Positions 26,407 to 35,224 of a stretch of DNA of 64,000 bases are shown here, in pieces. The stretch is from assembly GCF_001556185.1 (NCBI RefSeq), contig NZ_LSIJ01000013.1:23806-87805 (forward strand), in the 5' to 3' direction. Source of the DNA: Sphingomonas sp. CCH10-B3 (GTDB lineage: Bacteria; Pseudomonadota; Alphaproteobacteria; Sphingomonadales; Sphingomonadaceae). The position numbers and the translations under genes were made by a program. Each line of letters starts with the position of its first letter. Position 1 is the first letter of the stretch. The notes below the pieces were generated by a model, which saw nothing but the letters and a program-made list of their open reading frames with translations, was not told where the DNA came from and did not search any database.

Positions 26407-27748
26407 GGAGGTCATAGCTCTTCAGAAGGTCGTAAAGCGTCGGGCGGCTGATCCCGAGCAGCTTTGCGGTGTTGCTGATGTTGCCGTCGGCCCGCGCCAG
26501 CGCGCTGGCGATCGCCGCGCGATCGGCCGCCTCGCGCACTGCCTTCAGGTTGATCGGCTCGGCGGCGGCGGCGCCCGGCAAGTCGAGATCGGCCGCAGCC
26601 ACCTGCTTGCCCTCGGCCATGATGACCGCGCGCTTCACCCGGTTTTCAAGCTCGCGGACATTGCCCGGCCAGCTCCAGCGCTCGATCGCCGCACAGGCAT
26701 CGGGCGACAGGCCAGTGACGGCGGAATGCATCGCCTTCGCGTGCTTGGCGACGAAATGCCGCGCGAGCAGCACCGCGTCACCGGGGCGTTCGGCGAGCGC
26801 GGGAATGCGCACGACGATCTCGGCGAGACGGTAATAGAGGTCGTCGCGAAAACGACCGTCGGCGATCATCGCATCGACATCCTGATGCGTCGCGCAGACG
26901 ATCCGCGTGTCGACCGGGATCGCCTTGCGACCGCCGATCCGCTCGATCACGCGCTCCTGCAGGAAACGGAGCAGCTTGACCTGCAGCGGCAGCGGAATGT
27001 CGCCGACTTCGTCGAGGAACAGCGTGCCGCCCTGCGCCTGTTCGATCTTGCCTTCGGTGGTCTTGATCGCGCCAGTGAACGCGCCTTTCTCGTGCCCGAA
27101 CAGCTCGGATTCGAGCAGCGTTTCGGGGATCGCGGCGCAGTTGATGGCGACGAAGGCGCCCTTGCGGCGCGGCGATGCCTCGTGCAGCCCGCGTGCGAGC
27201 AATTCCTTGCCGGTGCCGCTCGCGCCGAGCAGCATCACCGACACATCGGCAGCGGCGACGCGCTGGATCGTGCGGGTGACTTTCAGCATCTCTGGGCTTG
27301 CTGAAATGATGCCGCCCAGCCCGACCGCGCCGCCGGCCTGCGCCGCGAGTCGCCGGTTCTCGGCTTCAAGCGCATGGACGTGGAAGGCGCGCGACACGAT
27401 CATGCCGAGTGCGTCGATGTCGATCGGCTTCTGATAGAAATCCCATGCACCTTCGCCGATCGCGCGCAACGCGCTTTCGCGCGCGCCGTGGCCCGATGCG
27501 ACGATCACCTTGGTGTCGGGCTTCAGCCGCAGGATCTCGGCGAGCGTCGCAAAGCCTTCGCTGACACCGTCGGGATCAGGCGGCAGGCCGAGGTCGAGCG
27601 TCACGACATCGGGTTCTTCGGCGCGCAGCAAGTCGATGGCGGTGGCGCGGTCAGCCGCCGTCAGCACCTCATACCCCTCATAGGCCCAGCGCAACTGCCG
27701 CTGCAGGCCCAGATCATCCTCGACGATCAGCAGCTTCTTCATCGTCAT
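26399..27748 (-). CDS. prsR: PEP-CTERM-box sigma-54-dependent response regulator
   Basis: 449 aa NtrC-type activator. Receiver domain with acidic pocket EDD and phospho-acceptor in VVTLDLGLPPD; AAA+ domain with Walker A GASGTGKELL and the sigma-54 contact loop GAFTGA (EKGAFTGAIKTTEGK); Walker B FLDEVGDI. The C-terminal Fis-type HTH reads GNISNTAKLLGISRPTLYDLLK. The receiver/AAA+/Fis order and the partner kinase next door identify it as PrsR of PEP-CTERM systems, which activates exopolysaccharide and exosortase genes with RpoN. Overlaps prsK by ATGA. Confidence 0.9.
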   Translation of the reverse strand: MTMKKLLIVEDDLGLQRQLRWAYEGYEVLTAADRATAIDLLRAEEPDVVTLDLGLPPDPDGVSEGFATLAEILRLKPDTKVIVASGHGARESALRAIGEGAWDFYQKPIDIDALGMIVSRAFHVHALEAENRRLAAQAGGAVGLGGIISASPEMLKVTRTIQRVAAADVSVMLLGASGTGKELLARGLHEASPRRKGAFVAINCAAIPETLLESELFGHEKGAFTGAIKTTEGKIEQAQGGTLFLDEVGDIPLPLQVKLLRFLQERVIERIGGRKAIPVDTRIVCATHQDVDAMIADGRFRDDLYYRLAEIVVRIPALAERPGDAVLLARHFVAKHAKAMHSAVTGLSPDACAAIERWSWPGNVRELENRVKRAVIMAEGKQVAAADLDLPGAAAAEPINLKAVREAADRAAIASALARADGNISNTAKLLGISRPTLYDLLKSYDLHA

Positions 27749-29784
27749 GCCGCTGCCCCCAGCATGGGCACCACGACCGCGGGCAGGCGCACCCGAAAGC
27801 GAGTGCCTTCGCCCTCACGGCTGGTGACATCGACGCTGCCGCCCATTGCCTCGGCAAGCTGGCGCGCTTCGAACGCGCCGAGACCGAACCCGCCTGCCTT
27901 TGACGACACAAACGGCTTGAACAACCGGTCGCGGACAAAGGCGGGGCTCATGCCCGTGCCGTGATCGATCACATCGACATAGACGTGGTCGCCCTCATGG
28001 CCGACGACCAGCGCGACCGGTTCGCCGGTCGGGCTCGCTTCGATCGCATTTTGCAGCAGATGGTCGAGTATCTGTTCGAGCCGCGCCGGATCGGCAGCGG
28101 CAACAGCATCGCGCACGCCGCCGGTGACGATCGGATGCTGCGCCGTGCGCCGCCCCGCAACCCGCCCGACCACTGCCGCCAGGTCGACCGTTTCGATCGT
28201 TTCGGAACGCGGCTGATGATGCTGCGACAGCCGTGCGAGCAGCGCATTCATCCGTGCCGCCGAATCCTGCAAGGTCGCGATCATGTCGGCGCGGAAATCG
28301 GGATTGTCGGCATGGCGCTCGGCGTTGCGCGCGACGAGACTCAACTGGCTGACCAGATTTTTGATGTCGTGCATGATGAAGGCGAAGCGCCGGTTGAATT
28401 CGTCGAACCGCTGCGCCTCGGCGAGCGCCTGCTGCGCGCGGGCTTCGGCGAGATAGCTCGCGACCTGCCGCCCGGCGAGGTGGAGCAGGTCGAAATCCTC
28501 CCAGTCGGGCGCGCGGTCGATCGGCGGGCGCGCGAGCAGCAGCGCGCCGGTGAGTTTGCCGAAATGGAGCAGCGGCAACAGCACCCACGCGTCGGGCCGA
28601 TCAACCATCCAGCTCGGCACCGCGCGCGCCTCTTCGGGGCTGGCCGCGTCGGTGCGCACTGCGTCAAGCGCGATGATCCGCCCCGTTGCTTCCAGATAGC
28701 GCGGCAGCTCGCCGTCGGTCGCAAAACTGTCGCCATCCCAGCGCCACGACGCGCCCTGGCCCAGCCCGGCGCCGTCGCGGACGAGCAACAGCCCGGCCGT
28801 CGAATCGGTCATATCGGCAACCGCCTTGACGATGCGCGTTTCGAGCGGGGCGGCATCCTCGCCGGGCTTGCCGAGCGTGTCGGTGAAGCGCAGCCATTCC
28901 TGCCGATAATCGTAGCGATGCGCGAAAAGATGCTTGGCGAGCTTCACCCGCGTCCAGGCGCGCAGCCACGGCGTCGACAGGATCGCGAACAGCGCGGCGG
29001 TGGTCCCGAACACGAACGCCGTCTGCACGATCCGCGCCGACGGCCCGCCGATTGTGGCGAGCAGGCTGGTCGCCATACCCATCGCGATCACGTAAAGCGC
29101 AATCGCCGCCAGCGACAGCGACTGATAAGCGACCGTGCGCGACAGCTGCAGCGTCCAGTCGCCATTGCGGTGCACCGCGAGCGCGAAGATCGGCGCGAGC
29201 AGCGCAAGCGCAAGGCCGCGCATCGCGACAAGTCCGGTCGGCCAGCCCGCGCTCGCATAAGAGGTCGCGAACAGCACCAGATCGACCGACCACATCGCCG
29301 CCAGCGCGACGACGACCAGCCTGATGCCCCCACGCGCGCCCGGCGCGACGGCCGCGTAAAGGTGATGGATCAGCAACAGCGCGCTGACCGCGACCATCAT
29401 CTGCAGCACGACGCGCGCCGCCATCATCACCGCGCTGTCGCTGGCGGGCAGCGCTGCCGTGGCGATCGCCAGCATGCCGCTCGCCAGCACGATCGTCGCG
29501 ACCACGCCATAGATGATCTGGATCGCGGCGCGTTCGGGCGCCCGCCGATCGCGGCGCACCAGCGCGAACATGAAGCCGAGCCAGCCGAGATCGCGCAGCG
29601 CCTCGAGCAGATTGGTGGTCAGGTCGATGCTACCAATGCCCGCGACGGCCAGCGCCCACAGCGCAGTCGCGCCGAGCGCGAGCACGAAAGTGAGCCGCGG
29701 CAATGCGTCTGCCGCATGCCGGATCTGCGACAGCGCGAGCAGGCCGAACAGCAATGCCGCCAGCGCATGCCCCCACAGGATCAC
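27745..29784 (-). CDS. prsK: PEP-CTERM system histidine kinase
   Basis: 679 aa. The N-terminal half is a seven- to ten-helix membrane domain starting LWGHALAALLFGLLALSQIR; a GAF-like domain follows (about residues 330-450), then the kinase core with His in FAFIMHDIKNLVSQLSLVARN, the N box ILDHLLQNAIEASP and G boxes HGTGMS and GGFGLGAFEAR. The HDIKNLVSQLSL form is diagnostic for PrsK. GTG 29784 overlaps the stop of the glycosyltransferase gene. It should phosphorylate the adjacent PrsR. Confidence 0.92.
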   Translation of the reverse strand: MILWGHALAALLFGLLALSQIRHAADALPRLTFVLALGATALWALAVAGIGSIDLTTNLLEALRDLGWLGFMFALVRRDRRAPERAAIQIIYGVVATIVLASGMLAIATAALPASDSAVMMAARVVLQMMVAVSALLLIHHLYAAVAPGARGGIRLVVVALAAMWSVDLVLFATSYASAGWPTGLVAMRGLALALLAPIFALAVHRNGDWTLQLSRTVAYQSLSLAAIALYVIAMGMATSLLATIGGPSARIVQTAFVFGTTAALFAILSTPWLRAWTRVKLAKHLFAHRYDYRQEWLRFTDTLGKPGEDAAPLETRIVKAVADMTDSTAGLLLVRDGAGLGQGASWRWDGDSFATDGELPRYLEATGRIIALDAVRTDAASPEEARAVPSWMVDRPDAWVLLPLLHFGKLTGALLLARPPIDRAPDWEDFDLLHLAGRQVASYLAEARAQQALAEAQRFDEFNRRFAFIMHDIKNLVSQLSLVARNAERHADNPDFRADMIATLQDSAARMNALLARLSQHHQPRSETIETVDLAAVVGRVAGRRTAQHPIVTGGVRDAVAAADPARLEQILDHLLQNAIEASPTGEPVALVVGHEGDHVYVDVIDHGTGMSPAFVRDRLFKPFVSSKAGGFGLGAFEARQLAEAMGGSVDVTSREGEGTRFRVRLPAVVVPMLGAAA

Positions 29785-31169
29785 CGCGCACCCTCCGGCC
29801 AGAGCACAACCCGGATCGTCTGGAGCAGGATCAGCAGGTCGAGGAAGGGCGAATAATTCTTGGCGTAATAGAGGTCATATTCGAGCTTCTGGCGGCTATC
29901 CTCGATCGACGCGCCATAGGGATAGTTGATCTGCGCCCAGCCGGTGATGCCCGGCTTCACCATGTGCCGTTCGGCATAATAGGGCGGTTTCTGTTCGAGA
30001 TCCTCGACGAATTGCGGGCGTTCGGGGCGCGGGCCGACGAAGCTCATTTCGCCCTTCAGCACGCTCCACGCCTGCGGCAGTTCGTCGATCCGGACCTTGC
30101 GGATGAAGCGGCCGACGCGGGTGATGCGCGGATCGTCCTTTTCGGCCCAGACGGCTTTGCCCGCGACTTCGGCGTCCTGCCGCATCGATCGCAGCTTGAT
30201 GATGTCGAAGCCGACGCCGTACAGCCCGACTCGGCGCTGGCGGTAAAAGGCTGGGCCCTTGCTCTCCAGCTTCACGATAATCGCCGTGATGACGATGATC
30301 GGCAGCGTCAGCACCAGCAGCACGAGGCTGGCGGCGATGTCGAACAGTCGCTTGAAAGCGCTCGACAACATCCGCCCCGACGAAAAGCCGTCCGAGAAAA
30401 TCAGCCAGCTCGGATTGACGCTGTCGAGATCGACGCGCCCCGTCTCCCGCTCGAGGAAGGTCGAGATTTCGTTGACGTGCACGCCCGTCGTCTTGATCCG
30501 CAGCAAGTCTTTCAGCGGCAGCGCGTTGCGGCGCTCCTCAAGCGCGAGCACGACTTCGCTGGCGTTGAGCAGCACGACATGATCGGCAAGGTTGTAAATG
30601 GCATCGCGCGCGATCGCTTCGGGAATGACGCGATTGGCTTCCGACATCGAGATATAGCCGACGACGACGAACGCAGATCCGGGGCGCTGCGCAAGCGTCT
30701 TCAGCCGCTGCGCGCGGGTGCCGGCGCCCATCACGACGATCCGCCGCTTGAACGCCTGACTGCCGAGCGTCTTGCCGAGCAGGATGCGCAAGCCGATCAG
30801 CCCGAGGATCGAGAAACCCATCGCGTAAAGCAGATTTGACCGCCAGAAAGTGAGCGCAGGCACGAGGAAGAAAATCGTCGCCTGAAAAATGATGCCCAGC
30901 GACACCGCGACGATCAGCCGCGCAGTCGCGAAGCGAATCGATTGGAGCGCGCCGGGGCCGTAGACGCCGACCGCAATCATCGCGGTTTCGAGCGAGACGA
31001 TGAAAATCGCGATCTGCGGCAGCCGCGTATAGATCGGCTCGACCAGCATCCCGATCTGCCCCGCGCGCAACACCCAGCCGGTTTCGGCGGCGATGCCGAG
31101 CACGATGAGATCGAACAGGCCGAGCAGCAGCACGGCGTTCGGCACATATTGTTTGAAGAGCCTGATCAT
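29781..31169 (-). CDS. PEP-CTERM-associated sugar transferase (EpsB/TIGR03013-like)
   Basis: Polyprenyl-phosphate sugar-1-phosphate transferase of 462 aa that starts exopolysaccharide repeat-unit synthesis on undecaprenyl phosphate. The frame extends far upstream, but membrane helices begin at MIRLFKQYVPNAVLLLGLFD, so ATG 31169 is used. Four membrane helices, a CoA-binding-like middle domain (IVVMGAGTRAQRLKTLAQRP), then the bacterial transferase domain after FKRLFDIAASLVLLVLTLP, with KLRSMRQDAE, DELPQAW and MSFVGPRPERP. First gene of the four-gene overlapping operon. No exosortase gene is in the window. Confidence 0.9.
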   Translation of the reverse strand: MIRLFKQYVPNAVLLLGLFDLIVLGIAAETGWVLRAGQIGMLVEPIYTRLPQIAIFIVSLETAMIAVGVYGPGALQSIRFATARLIVAVSLGIIFQATIFFLVPALTFWRSNLLYAMGFSILGLIGLRILLGKTLGSQAFKRRIVVMGAGTRAQRLKTLAQRPGSAFVVVGYISMSEANRVIPEAIARDAIYNLADHVVLLNASEVVLALEERRNALPLKDLLRIKTTGVHVNEISTFLERETGRVDLDSVNPSWLIFSDGFSSGRMLSSAFKRLFDIAASLVLLVLTLPIIVITAIIVKLESKGPAFYRQRRVGLYGVGFDIIKLRSMRQDAEVAGKAVWAEKDDPRITRVGRFIRKVRIDELPQAWSVLKGEMSFVGPRPERPQFVEDLEQKPPYYAERHMVKPGITGWAQINYPYGASIEDSRQKLEYDLYYAKNYSPFLDLLILLQTIRVVLWPEGAR

Positions 31170-31328
31170 CGCGATCGTCGGTCTATCGCGACAGGTGTAA
31201 ACAAATCCGACACGACGCGCAGGCTTGGCGCAAAAAATCTTTGTCACAGCGGCGCGGCAATCACGTGTTTGGCGCGTTGTCCTTCGGCCCCGATGCCCGC
31301 TAAAGAGCCCGGGCTGAGGAGAGCTTGC
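31170..31328. promoter_or_regulatory. Divergent promoter region, sugar transferase / GDP-mannose gene
   Basis: 159 bp between the two divergent exopolysaccharide-related genes. Both promoters must be here. No convincing -24/-12 (sigma-54) pair was found in either direction, although PrsR is an RpoN-type activator. An AT-rich patch (GCAAAAAATCTTTG, near 31230) is the most promoter-like stretch. Confidence 0.4.
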
Positions 31329-32384
31329 ATGACGACCCGCGCACCGATCACCCCCATCATCCTGTCGGGCGGATCGGGAACCCGGCTGTGGCCGATGTCG
31401 CGGCCGGAAATGCCCAAGCAGATGCTGCCGCTCACCGCTGACGAGACGATGCTTCAGCTGACCGCGCGTCGCACGGCCGCGCATCCGCTGTTCGGCGCGC
31501 CGATTGTCGTCGCCAACGCCTATCACGCCGATCTGGTCGAAGCGCAGTTGGCGGCTGTAGAAGCCGAGGCACGCGCGCTGATTCTGGAACCGATGGGCCG
31601 CAACACCGCGCCTGCGATTGCGCTTGCCGCGATTGCGGCGGGGGGTGGCGCCGATCCGATTCTGGTAATGCCGTCCGATCACGTCATCGTCGATGTGCCC
31701 GCTTTCCACGCCGCGATCGAACGCGCGCTGCCGATGGTGCGCGAAGGCTGGCTCGTCACCTTCGGCATCCAGCCGACCGGGCCCGAAACCGGCTATGGCT
31801 ATATTCATGTCGGCGATGCGATTGCGCCCGGCGTCCACCGCGTCGAGCGCTTCGTCGAAAAGCCGCCGCTCGACCGCGCGCAGGCGATGCTGGCAGCGGG
31901 CGGGCATTATTGGAACGGTGGCATCTTCCTGTTCCGCGCCGACATGTATCTCGCCGCGCTTGGCCAGCACGCCCCCGAAATGCTGGTCGCGACGCAACAG
32001 GCAATGAGCCGCGCCCGGCATGAGGGCGCGCGCATCCATCCCGATGCCGATGCCTTTGCAGCCTCTCCCGCCGACTCGATCGACTATGCGGTGATGGAAA
32101 AGGCCGACCGCGTCGCCTGTGTACCCGTCGACATGGGGTGGAGCGATGTCGGCAGCTGGGACGCGCTGCACGCGCTGAGCGACTGCGACGGGCACGGCAA
32201 CAGCTGCAAGGGCGATGTCGTCACGCTCGACACGGTCGACTGCCTTGTGAGGTCAGACGGCGTGCGCATTGCGATGGTCGGCGTGTCGGACCTGATCGTG
32301 GTGGCGAGCGGCAATGACGTGCTGATCCTGCCGCGGGGCCGTTCGCAGGACGTGAAACGCTTGCTCGAGGCGATGAAGAAGTAG
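31329..32384 (+). CDS. Mannose-1-phosphate guanylyltransferase, single-domain
   Basis: 351 aa nucleotidyltransferase that makes GDP-mannose from mannose-1-phosphate and GTP. Motifs: ILSGGSGTRLWPMSRPEMPK (nucleotide binding), VMPSDHVIVD, RFVEKPP and YWNGGIFLFRADMY. ATG 31329 with GAGGAG eight nt upstream is chosen over a much longer open frame. It ends shortly after the transferase domain and a short cupin-start-like segment, so it lacks the C-terminal phosphomannose isomerase domain of bifunctional ManC/AlgA. Divergence from the PEP-CTERM operon fits a role in exopolysaccharide precursor supply. Confidence 0.9.
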   Translation: MTTRAPITPIILSGGSGTRLWPMSRPEMPKQMLPLTADETMLQLTARRTAAHPLFGAPIVVANAYHADLVEAQLAAVEAEARALILEPMGRNTAPAIALAAIAAGGGADPILVMPSDHVIVDVPAFHAAIERALPMVREGWLVTFGIQPTGPETGYGYIHVGDAIAPGVHRVERFVEKPPLDRAQAMLAAGGHYWNGGIFLFRADMYLAALGQHAPEMLVATQQAMSRARHEGARIHPDADAFAASPADSIDYAVMEKADRVACVPVDMGWSDVGSWDALHALSDCDGHGNSCKGDVVTLDTVDCLVRSDGVRIAMVGVSDLIVVASGNDVLILPRGRSQDVKRLLEAMKK

Positions 32385-32408
32385 TTTGAAGCTAGAATTG
32401 CTCCCAGT

Positions 32409-32500
32409 CCGTTCGTGCTGAGCTTGTCGAAGCACCGTCCTTCTTCTTCCATCGCCCCGCCGAACAAGGACAGTCCTTCGACAAACCCAGGGCGAACGGG
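32409..32500. repeat. Inverted CCGTTCG...CGAACGG dispersed repeat
   Basis: CCGTTCGTGCTGAGCTTGTCGAAG at the left and its imperfect inverse CTTCGACAAACCCAGGGCGAACGG at the right enclose about 40 bp. It follows the guanylyltransferase gene and may terminate transcription. The type is familiar from intergenic regions of sphingomonads (by recollection, not by search). Confidence 0.6.
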
Positions 32501-32551
32501 CTGCGGCCTGTTTCACACCCCCTTTTGCAACGCGTCGCCCTCATTCGCTTG

Positions 32552-32589
32552 AATTAGCATAGCCCGTTATATAACATGCTATGCTAATT
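32552..32589. promoter_or_regulatory. Doubly symmetric operator upstream of MarR-GNAT gene
   Basis: AATTAGCATAG (32552-32562) and CTATGCTAATT (32579-32589) are perfect 11-bp inverted repeats. The palindrome GTTATATAAC (32566-32575) lies exactly at the same centre (32570.5). The element ends 12 bp before the chosen ATG at 32602. Autoregulatory palindromes overlapping the promoter are usual for MarR-type regulators; binding here is inferred. Confidence 0.65.
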
Positions 32590-32601
32590 GGGGCGAGGAC
32601 C

Positions 32602-33540
32602 ATGCCAGACATCATTACTGAACGCGGTGAGCTTTTCCTTGGCAGTCGCCTCAAGCGCCTCGCCGAGCGCATGCAGGCCGATGTCAGCCGGATCAGCGCG
32701 GAGGCGGGGCTGCCGATCCAGCCTAGCCAATACCCGCTGCTCGCGACCCTCGACCGCGCAGGCGCGATGACGGTGTCGGCACTTGCCGAAACGCTCGGGC
32801 TCAGCCAGCCCGCAATCACCCGCACGCTCGCCAATCTGGTGTCGCTCGGGCTCGTTAACAGCGCGCGAGCCCCCGGCGACCAGCGCCAGAAGCATGTGTC
32901 GCTCACCCCCGCCGGCACCGCCGCGCTCGCCCAGGCGCGGATCGCGGTGTGGCCGCGCGTCGAGTCGGCCGTGGTTCAGCTGCTCGCGGGGCTGAACGGC
33001 CCGCTGCTCGACCAGATCGGCGCGATCGAAATGCGGCTCGCTGCCCAGCCGCTCCATGCGACCCCCGGCCTCAGGCTGCACGAATTCTCTGACGACCTCG
33101 CGCAGGAGTTCCACGACATCAATGCCGAATGGATCGAGGCAATGTTCCGGCTGGAGCAGACCGACCGTGAGGTTCTGCTCGATCCGCGCGGGCGCATCAT
33201 CGATCCGGGCGGGACGATCCTGTTTGTCGAGGCTGCCGGGCTCGGTATCGTCGGCACCTGCGCGCTGCAGAAGACCGGCGAAGGCACGTTCGAGCTCACC
33301 AAGATGGGCGTGCGCGAGTCGGCACGCGGTCGCAAGGCGGGCGAGTTCCTGCTCGCGGCAATCCTTGCGCGTGCCGAAGCGATGGGCGTCGAAAAGCTCT
33401 ACCTGCTCACCAGCCACCGCTGCGCCGCCGCGATCCACCTCTACGAGAAGCTCGGTTTCGCGCATGATGCTGAAATCATGCGTGATTATGGCGCGCGCTA
33501 TGCCCGGTGCGATGTCGCGATGCGGTATCGGCCGCGCTAG
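32602..33540 (+). CDS. MarR family regulator fused to GNAT acetyltransferase
   Basis: 312 aa with two domains. Residues 1-145: winged-helix MarR (FLGSRLKRLAERMQADVSR, then VSALAETLGLSQPAITRTLANL as recognition helix, and RAPGDQRQKHVSLTPAG as the wing). Residues 155-312: GNAT fold with acetyl-CoA loop RESARGRKAGEFLLAAIL and the late strand LYEKLGF. Such fusions are known as bifunctional HTH/GNAT proteins, where the effector or acetyl-CoA substrate may control DNA binding. ATG 32602 follows GGGGCGAGG; an ATG at 32581 lies inside the operator palindrome and is less likely. Confidence 0.88.
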   Translation: MPDIITERGELFLGSRLKRLAERMQADVSRISAEAGLPIQPSQYPLLATLDRAGAMTVSALAETLGLSQPAITRTLANLVSLGLVNSARAPGDQRQKHVSLTPAGTAALAQARIAVWPRVESAVVQLLAGLNGPLLDQIGAIEMRLAAQPLHATPGLRLHEFSDDLAQEFHDINAEWIEAMFRLEQTDREVLLDPRGRIIDPGGTILFVEAAGLGIVGTCALQKTGEGTFELTKMGVRESARGRKAGEFLLAAILARAEAMGVEKLYLLTSHRCAAAIHLYEKLGFAHDAEIMRDYGARYARCDVAMRYRPR

Positions 33541-35087
33541 GGCGCGAGCAGCGTCACACCATCGATCCGCAGCGCGCGTCGCCGCAAGGCAGGGGGCAGC
33601 TTCCCGTCCTGCACGATGAGCAGATGGCTTGGCGCGATCTCGCCGCGCTCGAAAGCTGCGCGTTCAGCGTCGCGCCGCGCGCGCGTCGCGGCTGACACGC
33701 GCGCGGTGTAGGTGAAGCCGACCGGTCGCTTCGTCTGCACTGCCCGCCACGTCACTTCCTCCATCAGCTGCAGGTCGACGAACGGATCGGCGGGCGTGAA
33801 GTCGACGCGCTTCGCGCGCGCGATCAGATCCGGCCAGCGCGGATCGCGGGTGCGGGTGAAAACCGTGGGGTCATCGGCCCGCGTGCTTGTCGACCGAATT
33901 GCCGCCAGCATCGGCGCAAGATCCACCGCCTGAATTGCCACCGCCGCCGCCAGCACCAGCGTCGCGCGGGGCAACGCCAGTACGCCAACGATCGCGGCAT
34001 AAGTCAGCACATAAGTCGCCGGCCAGAACAGCCGCCCGCCCGCGCGCACCGGGTCGAGCGCGTCGATCAGCCACGGCGGCAAGTGAAGCGTTGCCACTGG
34101 CCGGCCCCACAATAGCGGCTGCGGCCCGATGGCGATCAGCGCCAGCACCACAAACCCCGGCACCAGCCACAGCAGATGCCGCAACGCCGCCTTTCGTGTT
34201 GCAGCCGCGACCAGCACGGCCAGCAGCACCCCGGCACCCAGATAATTCAGTCCTTCGAAGCCCCGGCCATGATCCTCGGGGGACGATGGCAGCAGCGCCG
34301 AATAGCTGGGGTTCGCCGGGTTCCACCAGGCATCGAGCGCCATCGGAAAGGCGCCATAAGTGCCGGTCGACTGGAAGCCGCCGCCGAACACGCCCTGCGC
34401 CGCGAGCAGCAGCGCGACGAAGCCGATCGTCGCTGCCGCCTCGGCAAAGGTGCGCAACCGGCCCGGCGCGGCTGCCTGTTGCAGCAGCCATCCGGCCCAG
34501 ATGCTCGCGACCATCAGCAGCAGGTAACTGTGCACCAGCGCGGCTGTCCCCAGCACCGCCACCCACCACAAGGGCCGCTCGGCGCGGCGCGGATCGACAT
34601 AGATCCACAGCGCCCACAGGATCAGCCACTGCGCGCACAGGCTGGCATGGCCGAAGCGATTGAACAGCATCGGCATCGCCGCGAGCAGCACTGCGCCGAA
34701 CCACGCACTCGGCCGATCGGGCGCGTGCGGTCGCACCAGCGCCCAGGCAAAGACCACCTGCAGCAGCACACAGGCGAACAGCCACGCCCCAATGAACTGC
34801 ATTCCCGCCAGCGCGCCCGCAAACGGCCCGAGCAGCAATCCCAGCAGCGGGATGCTGTCGGTCAGCAACAGGCTTGTCCCCTCGGGTGCCGACAGCAGCG
34901 GATTGTGCAGCGACGGCCAGCCGCCCCCCGCCAGATAGGCCGCGAGCCCGATCGCGCTCTGCCCGCGATCATGCCCGTCGAGCAGCCAGCCGACATTGCG
35001 CGGGTCGAGCACGCCCGGGTGCATCCACGCTGCGAACAGCGCGACCGCAGTCACGATCAAGACGATCAGGGTCAGCAGGCGCTGCAT
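33537..35087 (-). CDS. Polytopic membrane protein (DUF6311-like)
   Basis: 516 aa with about 10-11 hydrophobic helices and a soluble C-terminal domain of about 110 residues. ATG 35087 follows AAGGGG and opens the first helix (LLTLIVLIVTAVALFAAW). The first periplasmic loop (DPRNVGWLLDGHDRGQSAIG, then HNPLLSAPEGTSLLLTDSIPLLG) resembles polyprenol-phosphate-sugar dependent membrane transferases and the DUF6311 group. Enzymatic function is not established. Its stop and that of the MarR-GNAT gene share the bases CTAG at 33537-33540. Confidence 0.7.
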   Translation of the reverse strand: MQRLLTLIVLIVTAVALFAAWMHPGVLDPRNVGWLLDGHDRGQSAIGLAAYLAGGGWPSLHNPLLSAPEGTSLLLTDSIPLLGLLLGPFAGALAGMQFIGAWLFACVLLQVVFAWALVRPHAPDRPSAWFGAVLLAAMPMLFNRFGHASLCAQWLILWALWIYVDPRRAERPLWWVAVLGTAALVHSYLLLMVASIWAGWLLQQAAAPGRLRTFAEAAATIGFVALLLAAQGVFGGGFQSTGTYGAFPMALDAWWNPANPSYSALLPSSPEDHGRGFEGLNYLGAGVLLAVLVAAATRKAALRHLLWLVPGFVVLALIAIGPQPLLWGRPVATLHLPPWLIDALDPVRAGGRLFWPATYVLTYAAIVGVLALPRATLVLAAAVAIQAVDLAPMLAAIRSTSTRADDPTVFTRTRDPRWPDLIARAKRVDFTPADPFVDLQLMEEVTWRAVQTKRPVGFTYTARVSAATRARRDAERAAFERGEIAPSHLLIVQDGKLPPALRRRALRIDGVTLLAP

Positions 35088-35224
35088 CACATGCCCCTTA
35101 TACGCGCGCGCCTGCATTTCGCGTAAACAGGCGCAATCCGGAACCAGTTCGACCCTTGAAGCGCTTCGACATCGTTCCGGCACCGCCCTAAGGTGGCGAT
35201 GCTTCTTAGCAAGGGAGACTCAAG

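Noticed and set aside
27961..29856. 631-aa plus-strand frame opposite prsK
   Set aside because: Complete overlap with a well-supported kinase gene; rich in Arg, Gln, His, Asp, a typical antisense artefact.
30942..31328. N-terminal extension of the guanylyltransferase gene
   Set aside because: The open frame upstream is antisense to the sugar transferase; the conserved domain starts right after ATG 31329 with a good ribosome-binding site.
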